Source: Clostridiaceae bacterium (GTDB lineage: Bacteria; Bacillota; Clostridia; Saccharofermentanales; Fastidiosipilaceae). From it: a DNA stretch of 17,534 bases. Below are positions 1 through 7,437 of this stretch, piece by piece. Within the stretch, counting starts at the first letter, position 1, and each line of letters starts with the position of its first letter. The DNA is taken from contig JAAYZH010000166.1 of NCBI GenBank assembly GCA_012514965.1, positions 1-17,534 of the forward strand. Direction: 5' to 3'. The position numbers and the translations under genes are program-made. Below the pieces are notes generated by a model. It saw only the letters and a list, made by a program, of their open reading frames with translations. It ran no database searches and was not told where the DNA came from.

Positions 1-212
1 AGCAATATGAATTTGAGCAGACGGAATACTTTGGCCGGCGCATAAAAGACCGTTATAAGATCGAAGCGAAAAATGCGGAGCTCAAGCAGTCGCACGGATT
101 TGCAAAGTGCAAGTACGTGGGGCTTCGGGGGATGGCAATCCAGGCGTATTTCACGGCCTTTGTGGCCAATGTAAAGCGGATAATGAAACTACAAGCGCTG
201 GAAACCGTCTGA
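1..212 (+). CDS. IS1182-type transposase, C-terminal fragment
   Basis: This is the 3' end of a gene that enters from the left edge; the reading frame begins at base 3 and stops with TGA at 210-212. About 69 residues are visible, including the stretch RRIKDRYKIEAKNAELKQ and a closing VKRIMKL. Both are characteristic of the C-terminus of DDE transposases of the IS1182 family, which are common in Clostridia. The catalytic DDE residues lie outside the window, so it is not possible to tell whether the gene is intact. A hairpin overlapping the stop codon follows. The gene is transcribed toward the sugar operon that ends at 488. The family call is by recall of typical sequences, not a search. Confidence 0.78.
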   Translation, partial: QYEFEQTEYFGRRIKDRYKIEAKNAELKQSHGFAKCKYVGLRGMAIQAYFTAFVANVKRIMKLQALETV

Positions 213-230
213 TCTGACGGTTTTCTTTTT
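202..230 (+). terminator. Rho-independent terminator of the transposase
   Basis: A perfect 8-bp inverted repeat (AAACCGTC at 202-209, GACGGTTT at 216-223) with a 6-nt loop is followed by a T-rich tract (TCTTTTT). The left arm lies inside the last codons of the transposase and the loop contains its stop codon. This compact layout is typical of IS elements. Confidence 0.75.
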
Positions 231-381
231 GACTTGCCACGAAAACAACTCATTTTATTCGAACACATACAAAAAACGCCGTTGAAGCTTTTTAAACAGT
301 GGTTTTTTCAGTGGCCTGGCCAACAGCTTGGAATATCGAAAAATTTGGCCACCGCACACCCCGCCCCCCCACGGACGCCAC

Positions 382-426
382 AAACGCCCCACGCCGCGGT
401 TCAATCGTCAGCTTCGAGGGGCGTTT
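382..426. repeat. 9-bp perfect inverted repeat with 27-nt loop
   Basis: AAACGCCCC at 382-390 pairs perfectly with GGGGCGTTT at 418-426. On the plus strand a run of six T follows at 433-438, after GGCCAG, so this could act as a weak plus-strand terminator. The loop is long for that purpose. It could also be part of the IS end. Confidence 0.4.
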
Positions 427-448
427 GGCCAGTTTTTTACTTGTAAGG

Positions 449-470
449 GATTGACCGGCTCCGGCCAATC
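449..470 (-). terminator. Hairpin downstream of the GH13 gene, possible operon end
   Basis: GATTGACCGG (449-458) and CCGGCCAATC (461-470) form a stem of up to 10 pairs with one G-U pair when read as minus-strand RNA; a 4-nt loop needs the innermost pair open. It starts 18 nt beyond the stop codon of the phosphorylase gene. There is no clear U-tract after it on the minus strand, so it may protect the 3' end rather than terminate alone. Confidence 0.4.
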
Positions 471-487
471 AGCTTCATCGGGGCAGC

Positions 488-2176
488 TTACAGCTCAAGC
501 ACGCGATCATTTTCGCTGATCACAAAGCTGTAGTCGGAGAGATCCGCCTGCAGCTTTGCTGTATGACCGCCGTTAATCCACGTGAAGACGAGCCGGCTGC
601 CGTCGTCCTCGACTTCCAGTTCAGAGTCGAAGCCGAAGGCCGGGCAGGTGGCGCGCCAGCGCAGCATGGCAAGCTGGCGCCGGACCACGGAGGTCTCCAG
701 AGCGCGATCGATGGCCTCGGCCGAGAGGTTCGTGCGGTTGATCTCTTTGTGGCCGCCGGGGCCGGCTTTGGCCACCCCCTCGTGGTCGTTCTTGCCGGCG
801 AACAGGTCCAGGTACCAGACCTGGGGCTTGCCGGGCATGAAGAGCTGGATGGCTCTCGCCAGCAGCAGGCGCTGCTCATCCTCGCCCAGGGCGCTGAAGT
901 AGGTGGCGTTCACCTGATAGTACATGCCCTTCTGGCCGTGCAGATTCTTCACATAGCCGCCGCGCGCCACCAGTGTCTCGATCAGCGTATCGATCTCTTC
1001 GTCGGCCAGGAAGCCGCGGAGGTCCAGGAGCGGGATGCCGTCGTGGCAGCCGAGCATGTTCACCGCGCGAATCTTCTTGTCCCGCAGCTCACGGGCCCAG
1101 GCGGCCAAAGCCGCGCCGTTCTGCTTCTCAAAAGAGTAGAGCACCAGCCCCGGCAGGAAGAAGTCGTAGACCATGTAGCCCTTGTCTGCCAGCACCTCGT
1201 AGATCTTCTCACCATATTGTGCGTGAATCTCGGGCAGCAGGGCGAGTCCATATGTGTCAGCCAGCTCCTGGACGCGGGCCAGCACGTCCCAGGTGCCGGG
1301 TTCGTTCAGGAAGTTCTTGGCGCCGGGTTCTTTGGGGGCGTAGGCAAAGGCATCGAGGCGGACGATTTTGGCCCCGTAATCAGCCAGCTGCCGCAGGGTG
1401 CGATCATAATAGTCCCAGACCAGAGGCGAGCGAATGTCGAGGTCCATCTGTCCCAGATAGCGACGGTTCGACTCCAGCCACGCCACTACCTTGTCCTTGT
1501 ATTCTGTATAGGGTCCCAGGTCAAAGTCAGCACTCGGCTTACCGGAGTCGATCTGCGGGTCGAGGAGCGAGACAAGCTGAACAGCCTCGGCGTACTGCAG
1601 GTCCAGGGCCTGCATGAGCTCCTGGGTGTCGGCCTTCTTGTAGCGGATTTCCTGGTAGAACGTGTTCCAGTAGGGCACATCACGCCCGTCGGGGAAACGC
1701 ACCATCAGGATGGGCAGGCCGGGCTTGCGGAAGAACATGTGCTCCAGGTAGCGGGGTTCGGGCTGGATATAGCCGGCTTCGGTCAGGGGTCCGCAGCCTT
1801 CCCAGAAGCGGTTCCAGTGAATAAAAAAGTCTTTGTATTCGGAGTCTTCGCCCTTCTGCAGCACATCCTGGAATTCCCTGGACAGCACAGAGGCGTGGTT
1901 GAGGATAAAGTCGAGCTTGAGGTCGAGCCCCTGTTCCTTCAAAGCTGCAAGGTCTTCAGGCCGGGCCAGGGTCTTGTTCAGGCTGTAGTCCACGATCGAA
2001 AAGCCGCGGTCCAGATCCGAATTAAAGACACTGGGGAGAATGTAAAATGACTGGAAGACACCGGCGAGTGCAGGCCGGGCCAGTAAGGCCGAGATGTCCC
2101 CGAGTCGTCCGCCCATGCTGTCCGGATACGCGTTGAGCATGGGGCCGTTATCGACGAATTTCGCTTGTTCTGCCAT
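488..2176 (-). CDS. GH13_18 glycoside phosphorylase (sucrose or sucrose-6-phosphate phosphorylase-like)
   Basis: The 562-residue product is a GH13 (alpha/beta)8-barrel enzyme of the sucrose phosphorylase subfamily, which cleaves an alpha-glucoside with phosphate to give glucose 1-phosphate. The catalytic triad is visible: nucleophile D275 in VRLDAFAY, acid/base E316 in LLPEIH, and transition-state Asp D379 in GCHDGIP. The conserved LNH of region I is at 92-94. It is longer than classical sucrose phosphorylases (about 490 residues), mainly through an extra segment around 176-240 between PYWNTFY and MDLDIRSP. No signal peptide, so cytoplasmic. It starts 3 nt after the kinase stop codon, with GAGGG 7 nt before ATG, implying translational coupling. 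Its neighbours (alpha-galactosidase and a kinase) favour sucrose 6-phosphate or sucrose as substrate. Length would also suit glucosylglycerate or glucosylglycerol phosphorylases of the same subfamily. Confidence 0.85.
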   Translation of the reverse strand: MAEQAKFVDNGPMLNAYPDSMGGRLGDISALLARPALAGVFQSFYILPSVFNSDLDRGFSIVDYSLNKTLARPEDLAALKEQGLDLKLDFILNHASVLSREFQDVLQKGEDSEYKDFFIHWNRFWEGCGPLTEAGYIQPEPRYLEHMFFRKPGLPILMVRFPDGRDVPYWNTFYQEIRYKKADTQELMQALDLQYAEAVQLVSLLDPQIDSGKPSADFDLGPYTEYKDKVVAWLESNRRYLGQMDLDIRSPLVWDYYDRTLRQLADYGAKIVRLDAFAYAPKEPGAKNFLNEPGTWDVLARVQELADTYGLALLPEIHAQYGEKIYEVLADKGYMVYDFFLPGLVLYSFEKQNGAALAAWARELRDKKIRAVNMLGCHDGIPLLDLRGFLADEEIDTLIETLVARGGYVKNLHGQKGMYYQVNATYFSALGEDEQRLLLARAIQLFMPGKPQVWYLDLFAGKNDHEGVAKAGPGGHKEINRTNLSAEAIDRALETSVVRRQLAMLRWRATCPAFGFDSELEVEDDGSRLVFTWINGGHTAKLQADLSDYSFVISENDRVLEL

Positions 2177-2179
2177 GGT

Positions 2180-3124
2180 TTAGCCCTCACTTTCGTGCAT
2201 TTGTTTTACATAGTCCGCGTACGAAAGCAGGGTGCCGTCTTTGGCCACAATTATGCGGGCTTTGGGGGCCTGTGTCTGCAGCAAGCGCTGCTCGATCTCC
2301 AGCACCAGAGTCGTAAAGGCGCTGTCAATCGCGCCGTCGCGGTTACGTGAACGACGGTGTGCCAGTGTCTCCTGCGGCGTGCTGTTCAACAGAATGGGGA
2401 TATCCACACCCCTGTAGCCATCGCTGTTGCCGTGTGTCCACTCGATAATCAAGACTTGCACCGGGCCAAAATCGACCTTCTCATACCACAGAGAGGCTTC
2501 ATCGCGCCCCATACGTTTCAGCCAGATCTGCTCCTGACCGTCCTTAAACTGGCGCACAATCTGCTCAACCTCGGCAAAGTCGATCTCCTTGTCCGTGCCC
2601 AGGTAACCCTCCAGGGCCTGTCTGCCGCCGGCCAGATAGGCCGCATACCAGGGATGGTCCGCGAGATGCCGTGGCTCGGCGTCGATCGCCTCACGCTGCC
2701 ATTGCTGCACCAGCTCGACGCGCTCGGGGGTCAGAACCTCCGCAGCCGCCAACGCCCGCATGCCGCCCTGCCGGAACAGATGCAAACGCTCCGCGTCGTT
2801 ATACAGCGGAATCCTCCGCGGATAGTTATCGCCGGACAACGTGTAGCTGCCGATTCCATTCTGGTTCAGATAGTAGGACAGAATCGACGCCAGCTCAGAC
2901 TTGCCGACCCCCGAACCTCCGCAAACGGTCACCACCGCACGCTTGGCCGGGTTCTCCGGCACGACCTCGATAAGCTGGCGGACCAGTTCCGGGAAGATCA
3001 CGTCTGCCTTGCGGATGTGTGCTTCACCGATCTCGATTTTGTCCCCCGGCATGTCACCCTGGGGAATACGTTCCGGCAGCTCCATGCCCTTCCAGGCCAG
3101 CAATTTGCTCAATTTCTCTACCAT
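2180..3124 (-). CDS. P-loop kinase, probable sucrose kinase (AgaSK kinase-domain-like)
   Basis: The product is 314 residues from the ATG at 3124, chosen because AAAGGG lies 8 nt upstream; a longer frame to 3181 has no ribosome site and would cover a palindrome. Walker A is GGSGVGKS at 69-76, followed by LSGDNYP at 97-102 (Asp typical of uridine-kinase-type folds) and an Arg-rich lid-like stretch at 257-262. Proteins of this kind are often labelled adenylylsulfate or uridine kinase by similarity. The better clue is context: it sits between a GH36 alpha-galactosidase and a GH13_18 phosphorylase. In Ruminococcus gnavus AgaSK a P-loop kinase is fused to the C-terminus of GH36 and phosphorylates sucrose. 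I infer that this is a stand-alone equivalent. The ATPase fold is clear; the sugar substrate is inference. Confidence 0.68.
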   Translation of the reverse strand: MVEKLSKLLAWKGMELPERIPQGDMPGDKIEIGEAHIRKADVIFPELVRQLIEVVPENPAKRAVVTVCGGSGVGKSELASILSYYLNQNGIGSYTLSGDNYPRRIPLYNDAERLHLFRQGGMRALAAAEVLTPERVELVQQWQREAIDAEPRHLADHPWYAAYLAGGRQALEGYLGTDKEIDFAEVEQIVRQFKDGQEQIWLKRMGRDEASLWYEKVDFGPVQVLIIEWTHGNSDGYRGVDIPILLNSTPQETLAHRRSRNRDGAIDSAFTTLVLEIEQRLLQTQAPKARIIVAKDGTLLSYADYVKQMHESEG

Positions 3125-3232
3125 GTGTTGCCCTTTCCGCGTGATTTGGCGGGTATTGTTTTGGCCAAAAGTTCGGGCCAAAGTCCGCCTGTTGCGCTAA
3201 AGCCTTATATATATATTATACAATAGTCGCAG
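3125..3232 (-). promoter_or_regulatory. Leader of the kinase-phosphorylase pair with TTTTGGCCAAAA palindrome and possible promoter
   Basis: The gap after the alpha-galactosidase holds a perfect 12-bp palindrome TTTTGGCCAAAA at 3159-3170, 35 nt upstream of the kinase start, and an AT-rich tract whose minus strand reads TATAAT at 3220-3215. A convincing -35 is lacking. The kinase and phosphorylase may therefore have an internal promoter as well as read-through from the alpha-galactosidase gene. The same 15-bp sequence around the palindrome recurs at 7395-7409 before another gene start. Confidence 0.4.
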
Positions 3233-5455
3233 TTAGTCTAGACGCTCGGCCAAAATCTGCAGAGCCCAATAATCGCCGCCCGCTTCCGGGATCCGCCAGC
3301 CGCCGCGCATCAGGGCCAGCCCGCTCACGGTTCCCAGCTCTTCTCTGCCTTCTTCCGAAGACGAGAGCAGCGAAAGCTTGTAGTCGGCCTCCGCCTCTAA
3401 ACCCTGCAACTTGACGTAGACCGGTCGCGGATTGGCCTCCACATGGTGGTAGACCGCAGTCACGAGAGCCGCGGAACGATCCACAGCTGCCATCTGCCAC
3501 ACCGTGCAGCTCCCCTCCAGCGGCGAGGCCAGCCGATAGTAGTTCCCCCGCTGAATCAGCTCATACAGCTCCTTGAAGCGCTCGATCTGCATGCGCACTT
3601 CCCTCTTCTCCGCCGCAGTCATCAGGTTGATATCCAGTTCATAGCCGAAGGTACCGGCCATCGCGACAGCCGCGCGTGTGGCCAAAGAAGTCACCCGGCC
3701 CGTCTGATGATTGGGCACCGCTGAAACATGCGCCCCCATCGCCGAAACCGGATACGCAAAGGACGTGCCATATTGAATCTGCAGCCGCTCAATCGCATCC
3801 GTGTTATCGCTCGTCCAGATTTGCGGGGTGTAATAGAGCATGCCTGCGTCGAAGCGCCCGCCTCCGCCGCTGCAGCCTTCAAACAGAATATGGGGGAACT
3901 TCTGCAGCAGGCTCTCCAGCACACGATAGAGACCCAGGACAAAGCGATGCGCCATCTCCCCCTGCCTCCCGGCCGGCAGCGCCTGGCTGAACTTATCCGA
4001 AATGCTGCGGTTAAAGTCCCACTTCACATAGCTGACCGGAGCGCTCGCCAGCACCGCCGACAAACGTTCAATCAGGTAATCCTGCACGTCCGCCCGCGAG
4101 AAATCCAGGATCAGCTGGTTGCGGCTCAGCACCGGCGGCCGGCCCGGAATCTGCACGGCCCAGTCCGGATGCGCACGATACAGGTCGCTGTCCTCCGAAA
4201 TACATTCCGGCTCAAACCAGATCCCGAACTGCATGCCCAGGCCGGTGATCTTCTCGCCCAGCTCCTTCAGCGTGCAGCCCAGCTTCGTCTCATTGGGGTA
4301 CCAGTCGCCGAGGCCCGAATTGTCGTCATCCCGCTTGCCGAACCAGCCGTCATCCATGACGAACAGCTCGACACCCAGCTCCGCCGCATCCTGCGCGATC
4401 GCTGCCAGCTTGTCCCCGTCGAAGTCGAAATAGGTACCTTCCCAGTTGTTGATCAGGACCGGGCGGCGCTTGTCCTTCCACTCCCCTCGGCAGACGTTGT
4501 GGCGGAGAATGGCGTGGAAATTACGGCTGACTCCACCCCAGCCCCCGTCGCTAAACGTCATCACCGCTTCCGGCGTAGTGAAGATCTCTCCCGCCGCCAG
4601 CGTCCAGCTAAAATTGTCCGGGTGAATCCCCAGGACCAGCCTTGTCTGATCCATCTGGTCCTTCTCGCTCTCCAGCAGGAACTCCCCGCTGTAGACGAAG
4701 GCAAAACCATAGCTGCTGCCTCGAGTCTCACCGGTACCTGGCTCGCAAAGAATCGCGAAGGGGTTATGATGATGTGACGAGGCGCCGCGCACGCTGCCGA
4801 TCGAGGCAACGCCGTGGCTCAGTCTGCTCTTCTGGAAATTCCTCTCCATCGCGTGACGGCCATGGAAACTGATCAGGTCGAACTGGCCCGCTTGCCAGTC
4901 CAGATTCAGGCTCGCAGCCTTCTGCAGCACCACATCGGCAGCTCCCTGATTCGTGATCAGAACTGCCCTGGTAATGATATCCGCTGCCTCGAACACACCA
5001 TAGAGCAGGTCGACCTGCAGGCCGTTCGCCTGATCCACGAGTGTAACGCGCAGGGTGTCGGCCTCTCCGCCATTGTCGTAGACCGCAGGCAGGCCCGGGA
5101 GGCCGTATTTGCCCTCTTCAATCGCAAAGCCGCTGTACACAAGCGAAGCCGCCTGGCTGCCATCTGCGTTCTGCACACGCAGGGCACTTACCCGATAATC
5201 ACCGGTGCCGAAGCAGCTGTACTCCTGTGGCAGGGTATCCAGCGAATAACGGCGGTTCACTCTGCCCAGCTCATGCGGATTCCCGGAGAATCCCCTGTCC
5301 CCATAGGCAATCAGGTACGAGAGGTCGCTGCTGTCGCTCTTGCTGCCGTAGTAGGTGTGCAGGAGTCTGCCCTGCTCATCTACCTTCATCTGGTAACTGC
5401 TGTTGCGGGTGTGGAGCGTAAAGGTCTTCTCTGTTTCGCGATACACGATACTCAT
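3233..5455 (-). CDS. GH36 alpha-galactosidase
   Basis: The 740-residue enzyme removes terminal alpha-1,6-galactose from melibiose, raffinose and stachyose. It has the full GH36 layout: N-terminal beta-supersandwich (about 1-320), a barrel starting at INNWEGTYFDFD (335-346), and a C-terminal beta domain. The nucleophile is D480 in YVKWDFNRS and the acid/base is D550 in WTSDNTDAIERL; these fall within two residues of the equivalents I recall for the Geobacillus enzyme, so there is no large insertion or loss. EGCSGGGGRFD at 526-536 carries the substrate-binding Cys and Gly-rich loop. The start at 5455 is supported by AAGGAG 7-8 nt upstream; the frame extends to 5536 without such a site. No signal peptide, so it acts on imported sugars. 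It heads the minus-strand cluster and would release sucrose from raffinose for the next two enzymes. It lacks the C-terminal kinase domain of AgaSK. Confidence 0.95.
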   Translation of the reverse strand: MSIVYRETEKTFTLHTRNSSYQMKVDEQGRLLHTYYGSKSDSSDLSYLIAYGDRGFSGNPHELGRVNRRYSLDTLPQEYSCFGTGDYRVSALRVQNADGSQAASLVYSGFAIEEGKYGLPGLPAVYDNGGEADTLRVTLVDQANGLQVDLLYGVFEAADIITRAVLITNQGAADVVLQKAASLNLDWQAGQFDLISFHGRHAMERNFQKSRLSHGVASIGSVRGASSHHHNPFAILCEPGTGETRGSSYGFAFVYSGEFLLESEKDQMDQTRLVLGIHPDNFSWTLAAGEIFTTPEAVMTFSDGGWGGVSRNFHAILRHNVCRGEWKDKRRPVLINNWEGTYFDFDGDKLAAIAQDAAELGVELFVMDDGWFGKRDDDNSGLGDWYPNETKLGCTLKELGEKITGLGMQFGIWFEPECISEDSDLYRAHPDWAVQIPGRPPVLSRNQLILDFSRADVQDYLIERLSAVLASAPVSYVKWDFNRSISDKFSQALPAGRQGEMAHRFVLGLYRVLESLLQKFPHILFEGCSGGGGRFDAGMLYYTPQIWTSDNTDAIERLQIQYGTSFAYPVSAMGAHVSAVPNHQTGRVTSLATRAAVAMAGTFGYELDINLMTAAEKREVRMQIERFKELYELIQRGNYYRLASPLEGSCTVWQMAAVDRSAALVTAVYHHVEANPRPVYVKLQGLEAEADYKLSLLSSSEEGREELGTVSGLALMRGGWRIPEAGGDYWALQILAERLD

Positions 5456-5916
5456 AAAGGTCTCCTTCTTATTTGTGTTTGCAGTATGCTGGCCCAAACG
5501 GGTTCGGGGTGTCGGGAGGTCCCACCGCAGAAGCAAGCCCGCCAGACACCGAATCTAAGTTAAATATAGCTTACTGTTTCACGACTGCAGTGACTAGGGG
5601 TGTGTGGTATTTTTTCGGCAAACGAGGGGCCGGGCGGAATCATCGTACGCTTTATACGCGCGGTAGTCATGATGAATTCAGCGGGGTGCGGCTCCTTAGA
5701 AGTGAGCCTCATCTATCCCTCGATCTATCCTCTGCAGCAGCCCAGCCAAACTCTGCATCAGGCTAGAGCAATCGTGCGCTTTGGCCGCGATAAAAGGCTA
5801 AGAGGGTGCCCCTTCTCTCTTGACAGACAGAGGTATTCAGGGTCAGAAAATTTTTCTGAAAAGGCCGCCCAATCGTGCTATTATGTGAAAACTTTACGCA
5901 AATACAGGTGTGAGCA
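5456..5916. promoter_or_regulatory. Divergent intergenic region, alpha-galactosidase and exporter promoters
   Basis: No gene is credible in these 461 bases. Toward the alpha-galactosidase, minus-strand TATATT at 5568-5563 is a possible -10 about 110 nt upstream of the start, with no good -35. Toward the exporter there is a TTGACA at 5820-5825 with no good -10 at standard spacing, and a better extended -10 nearer the gene (separate entry). No catabolite-repression (cre) site that I trust was found. Confidence 0.4.
5843..5884 (+). promoter_or_regulatory. Promoter and overlapping palindromic operator of the exporter gene
   Basis: TGCTATTAT at 5876-5884 is an extended -10 (TGn plus TATTAT). Seventeen bases upstream, CTGAAA at 5856-5861 is an acceptable -35. 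A nearly perfect palindrome, TCAGAAAA-T-TTTTCTGA at 5843-5859, overlaps that -35, as a repressor site would. AGGTG 6 nt before the ATG at 5917 is the ribosome site. Confidence 0.45.
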
Positions 5917-6870
5917 ATGAAAACAGTTAGTAGGTATCTTGGTCAAAGGACACTGAAAACAGCTATCGGGGCTGCAATTGCAATTTTTATCTCCTTCAGC
6001 ATAGGTTTGAGCTATGGCGTGAATTCAGGCATTATCGTCATACTCAGTGTCCAGTCGACGAAGAAGAAATCGCGCGATTTAGCAATCATGCGAATAGGTT
6101 CGACCGTCCTTGCCTTGACGATTGGTAAGCTTGTTTTTACCCTTGTTGGTTTTTCCTCAATCGCTTTTGGTGTTTACCTTCTCTTTTTTATCCCGATCGC
6201 TTCCAGGCTGAAATTTCATGACGGGATCGTGCCCTGCTCAGTTCTTGTATCTCATCTGCTCGCCGCCAAATCCGTTACTTTTGCTATGCTCGGCAATGAA
6301 ATGATGCAAATGCTGATCGGAGCAGGTATCGGCTTCATTCTGAACTTCTTTATGCCAAACCTCGAGAAGCAGTTGACGGAGGACATGAGGAGAATCGATG
6401 AACTATTTCACCAAGTGCTGCATACAATGGCAGAGTCTTTGCGCAACAAGACGCCGCTCCAGGCCGACAGTTTGTTCGCAGAACTCGCGTCTACCCTCAA
6501 GGCAAGCCAAAACAGTGCCCTCGCCGACGCTGAGAACAAGATGATCCCAGGCAGGACGCAGTACATGGACGTCGTAGAAATCCGCAGCCTGCAATATGAG
6601 ATCATGCATTATATGAAGAGGTATTTTTCCAGACTCAGCCAGACTTATGAGCAAACGGAAATGGTCGCTTTTTTGACCGACCAGGTGGCCGATCACTTCA
6701 ATGGCCCGGTAGTCGGTGATGACGTAGTCAAGAGCTTCAAAGAATTCCGCAACTCCTTCAAGAGCATGGATCTGCCGGCTTCGCGCACAGAATTTGAAAA
6801 CCGGGCTACCCTTTATGAGTTCCTCAACGACCTTGAACATTTTATCGATGTTGAAGGAATACGCGCCTGA
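5917..6870 (+). CDS. Aromatic acid exporter family membrane protein (FUSC/ArAE_1-like)
   Basis: The 317-residue product has an N-terminal membrane half (about 14-147) with five to six hydrophobic segments and a soluble, highly helical C-terminal half (about 150-317). This is the layout of the short Bacillota ArAE/DUF939-type proteins, related to one half of fusaric acid/p-hydroxybenzoate efflux proteins. TVSRYLGQRTLKTAIGAAIA at the start, and the FFMPNLEKQL junction leading into the cytoplasmic domain, fit this family. It would export or move small aromatic acids; the substrate cannot be read from sequence. It stands alone, divergent from the sugar operon and convergent with the cytochrome genes. 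Its base composition looks more AT-rich than its neighbours and it contains none of the TTTGGCC motifs found elsewhere, so recent acquisition is possible but unproven. Confidence 0.82.
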   Translation: MKTVSRYLGQRTLKTAIGAAIAIFISFSIGLSYGVNSGIIVILSVQSTKKKSRDLAIMRIGSTVLALTIGKLVFTLVGFSSIAFGVYLLFFIPIASRLKFHDGIVPCSVLVSHLLAAKSVTFAMLGNEMMQMLIGAGIGFILNFFMPNLEKQLTEDMRRIDELFHQVLHTMAESLRNKTPLQADSLFAELASTLKASQNSALADAENKMIPGRTQYMDVVEIRSLQYEIMHYMKRYFSRLSQTYEQTEMVAFLTDQVADHFNGPVVGDDVVKSFKEFRNSFKSMDLPASRTEFENRATLYEFLNDLEHFIDVEGIRA

Positions 6871-6884
6871 TTGCAGCTTTGGCA

Positions 6885-6912
6885 CAAAAAAGCACCCGGG
6901 CAAGCCGGGCGC
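6885..6912 (-). terminator. Rho-independent terminator of the cytochrome operon
   Basis: Read on the minus strand, GCGCCCGG (6912-6905) pairs with CCGGGTGC (6899-6892) through eight pairs including one G-U, with a 5-nt loop, and is followed by TTTTTTG. It lies 33 nt beyond the stop codon of the membrane cytochrome gene and 15 nt beyond the convergent exporter gene. Confidence 0.85.
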
Positions 6913-6945
6913 AGAATCAGTATTCTTAAGGACGAAAGGCTGTGT

Positions 6946-7377
6946 TTAGCTTACCTTGGCAAGCACAACATGGATGGCAACTGCCAGAATCAGCACAAGC
7001 GAAAGCAATCGATGCAGCTTGAGCCATGGTCCGGGCTTCTTCTTCATCACGTACTTACCGTATACACCCAGGCCAATCAGGACCAGCATCAAGCCGCCCG
7101 CGACAAAACCCGAAAGATAGAAGCCGTAGAATCGGAACTGAATCACCAGGTGCGTCAGCATCAGTGCCCCGACCGCCATCCCCACGTAGGGATGCACGCG
7201 TAAATACCCGCGCAGAAACTTTTGGTAACCCTTGCGGAGACGATCGTCCTTGGGGCGTTTGGCCATGTGCCGCTTGTTGACTTCCTTGAAAAACGGATTC
7301 AGAGCGGCGATCAAGAAACCGGCTGCGGCAAACCAGCCCAGCACACGCCCTAAAGTGAATAATTGCATTTGATCCAT
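6946..7377 (-). CDS. Small four-helix membrane cytochrome b (ferric-reductase/b561-like)
   Basis: The 143-residue protein has four predicted transmembrane helices (about 7-27, 63-80, 86-108, 122-140) and basic connecting loops. Helix 2 carries H62 and H76 and helix 4 carries H122 and H136. Each pair is spaced HX13H, so two hemes could be stacked across the membrane with one His from each helix. This bis-heme arrangement is known from ferric reductases, NOX enzymes and b561-type cytochromes. No flavin or NAD(P)H domain is present, so electrons must come from a quinol or a partner protein. AGGAG lies 9 nt before the ATG. The gene follows a cytochrome b5-like lipoprotein gene after 60 bases, so the two probably form one electron path from the membrane to the cell surface. 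The family call is from helix and His pattern, not a search. Confidence 0.72.
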   Translation of the reverse strand: MDQMQLFTLGRVLGWFAAAGFLIAALNPFFKEVNKRHMAKRPKDDRLRKGYQKFLRGYLRVHPYVGMAVGALMLTHLVIQFRFYGFYLSGFVAGGLMLVLIGLGVYGKYVMKKKPGPWLKLHRLLSLVLILAVAIHVVLAKVS

Positions 7378-7396
7378 TGTCTATACTCCTGCTCTG

Positions 7397-7408
7397 TTTT
7401 GGCCAAAA
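7397..7408. promoter_or_regulatory. TTTTGGCCAAAA palindrome before the membrane cytochrome gene
   Basis: This perfect 12-bp palindrome lies 19 nt upstream of the ATG at 7377. It shares a 15-bp identical core (TGTTTTGGCCAAAAG) with the palindrome before the sugar kinase gene at 3157-3171. It could be an operator, or one instance of a motif iterated through this genome. Confidence 0.4.
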
Positions 7409-7437
7409 GACCACTCCGCCAATCGCTCTTCAAGTTC

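Larger units (their letters stand above)
213..487. other. Gene-free stretch between the IS remnant and the sugar operon
   Basis: No credible gene is visible. It should contain the right end of the IS element, but a matching terminal repeat cannot be identified without the left end. It holds two inverted repeats: 382-426 and 449-470. A run of seven C residues sits near 364-370. The open frames across it show no coding character. Confidence 0.5.

Noticed and set aside
563-2050. 495-codon open frame on the plus strand opposite the GH13 gene
   Set aside because: It is the antisense of a clearly coding GC-rich gene with all catalytic motifs intact; no ribosome site and no recognisable domain.
3125-3181. 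Upstream start of the kinase at 3181
   Set aside because: No ribosome site there, and it would translate the TTTTGGCCAAAA leader; the ATG at 3124 has AAAGGG at proper spacing.
3710-4020. ALPAGRQG in the alpha-galactosidase as an inserted palindromic element
   Set aside because: The stretch matches the normal ALP-x-x-RQGE-x-AHR region of GH36 enzymes, so it is not an insertion.
2357-4777. Long plus-strand frames opposite the kinase and alpha-galactosidase genes
   Set aside because: They mirror conserved minus-strand genes and show low-complexity, non-protein-like composition.
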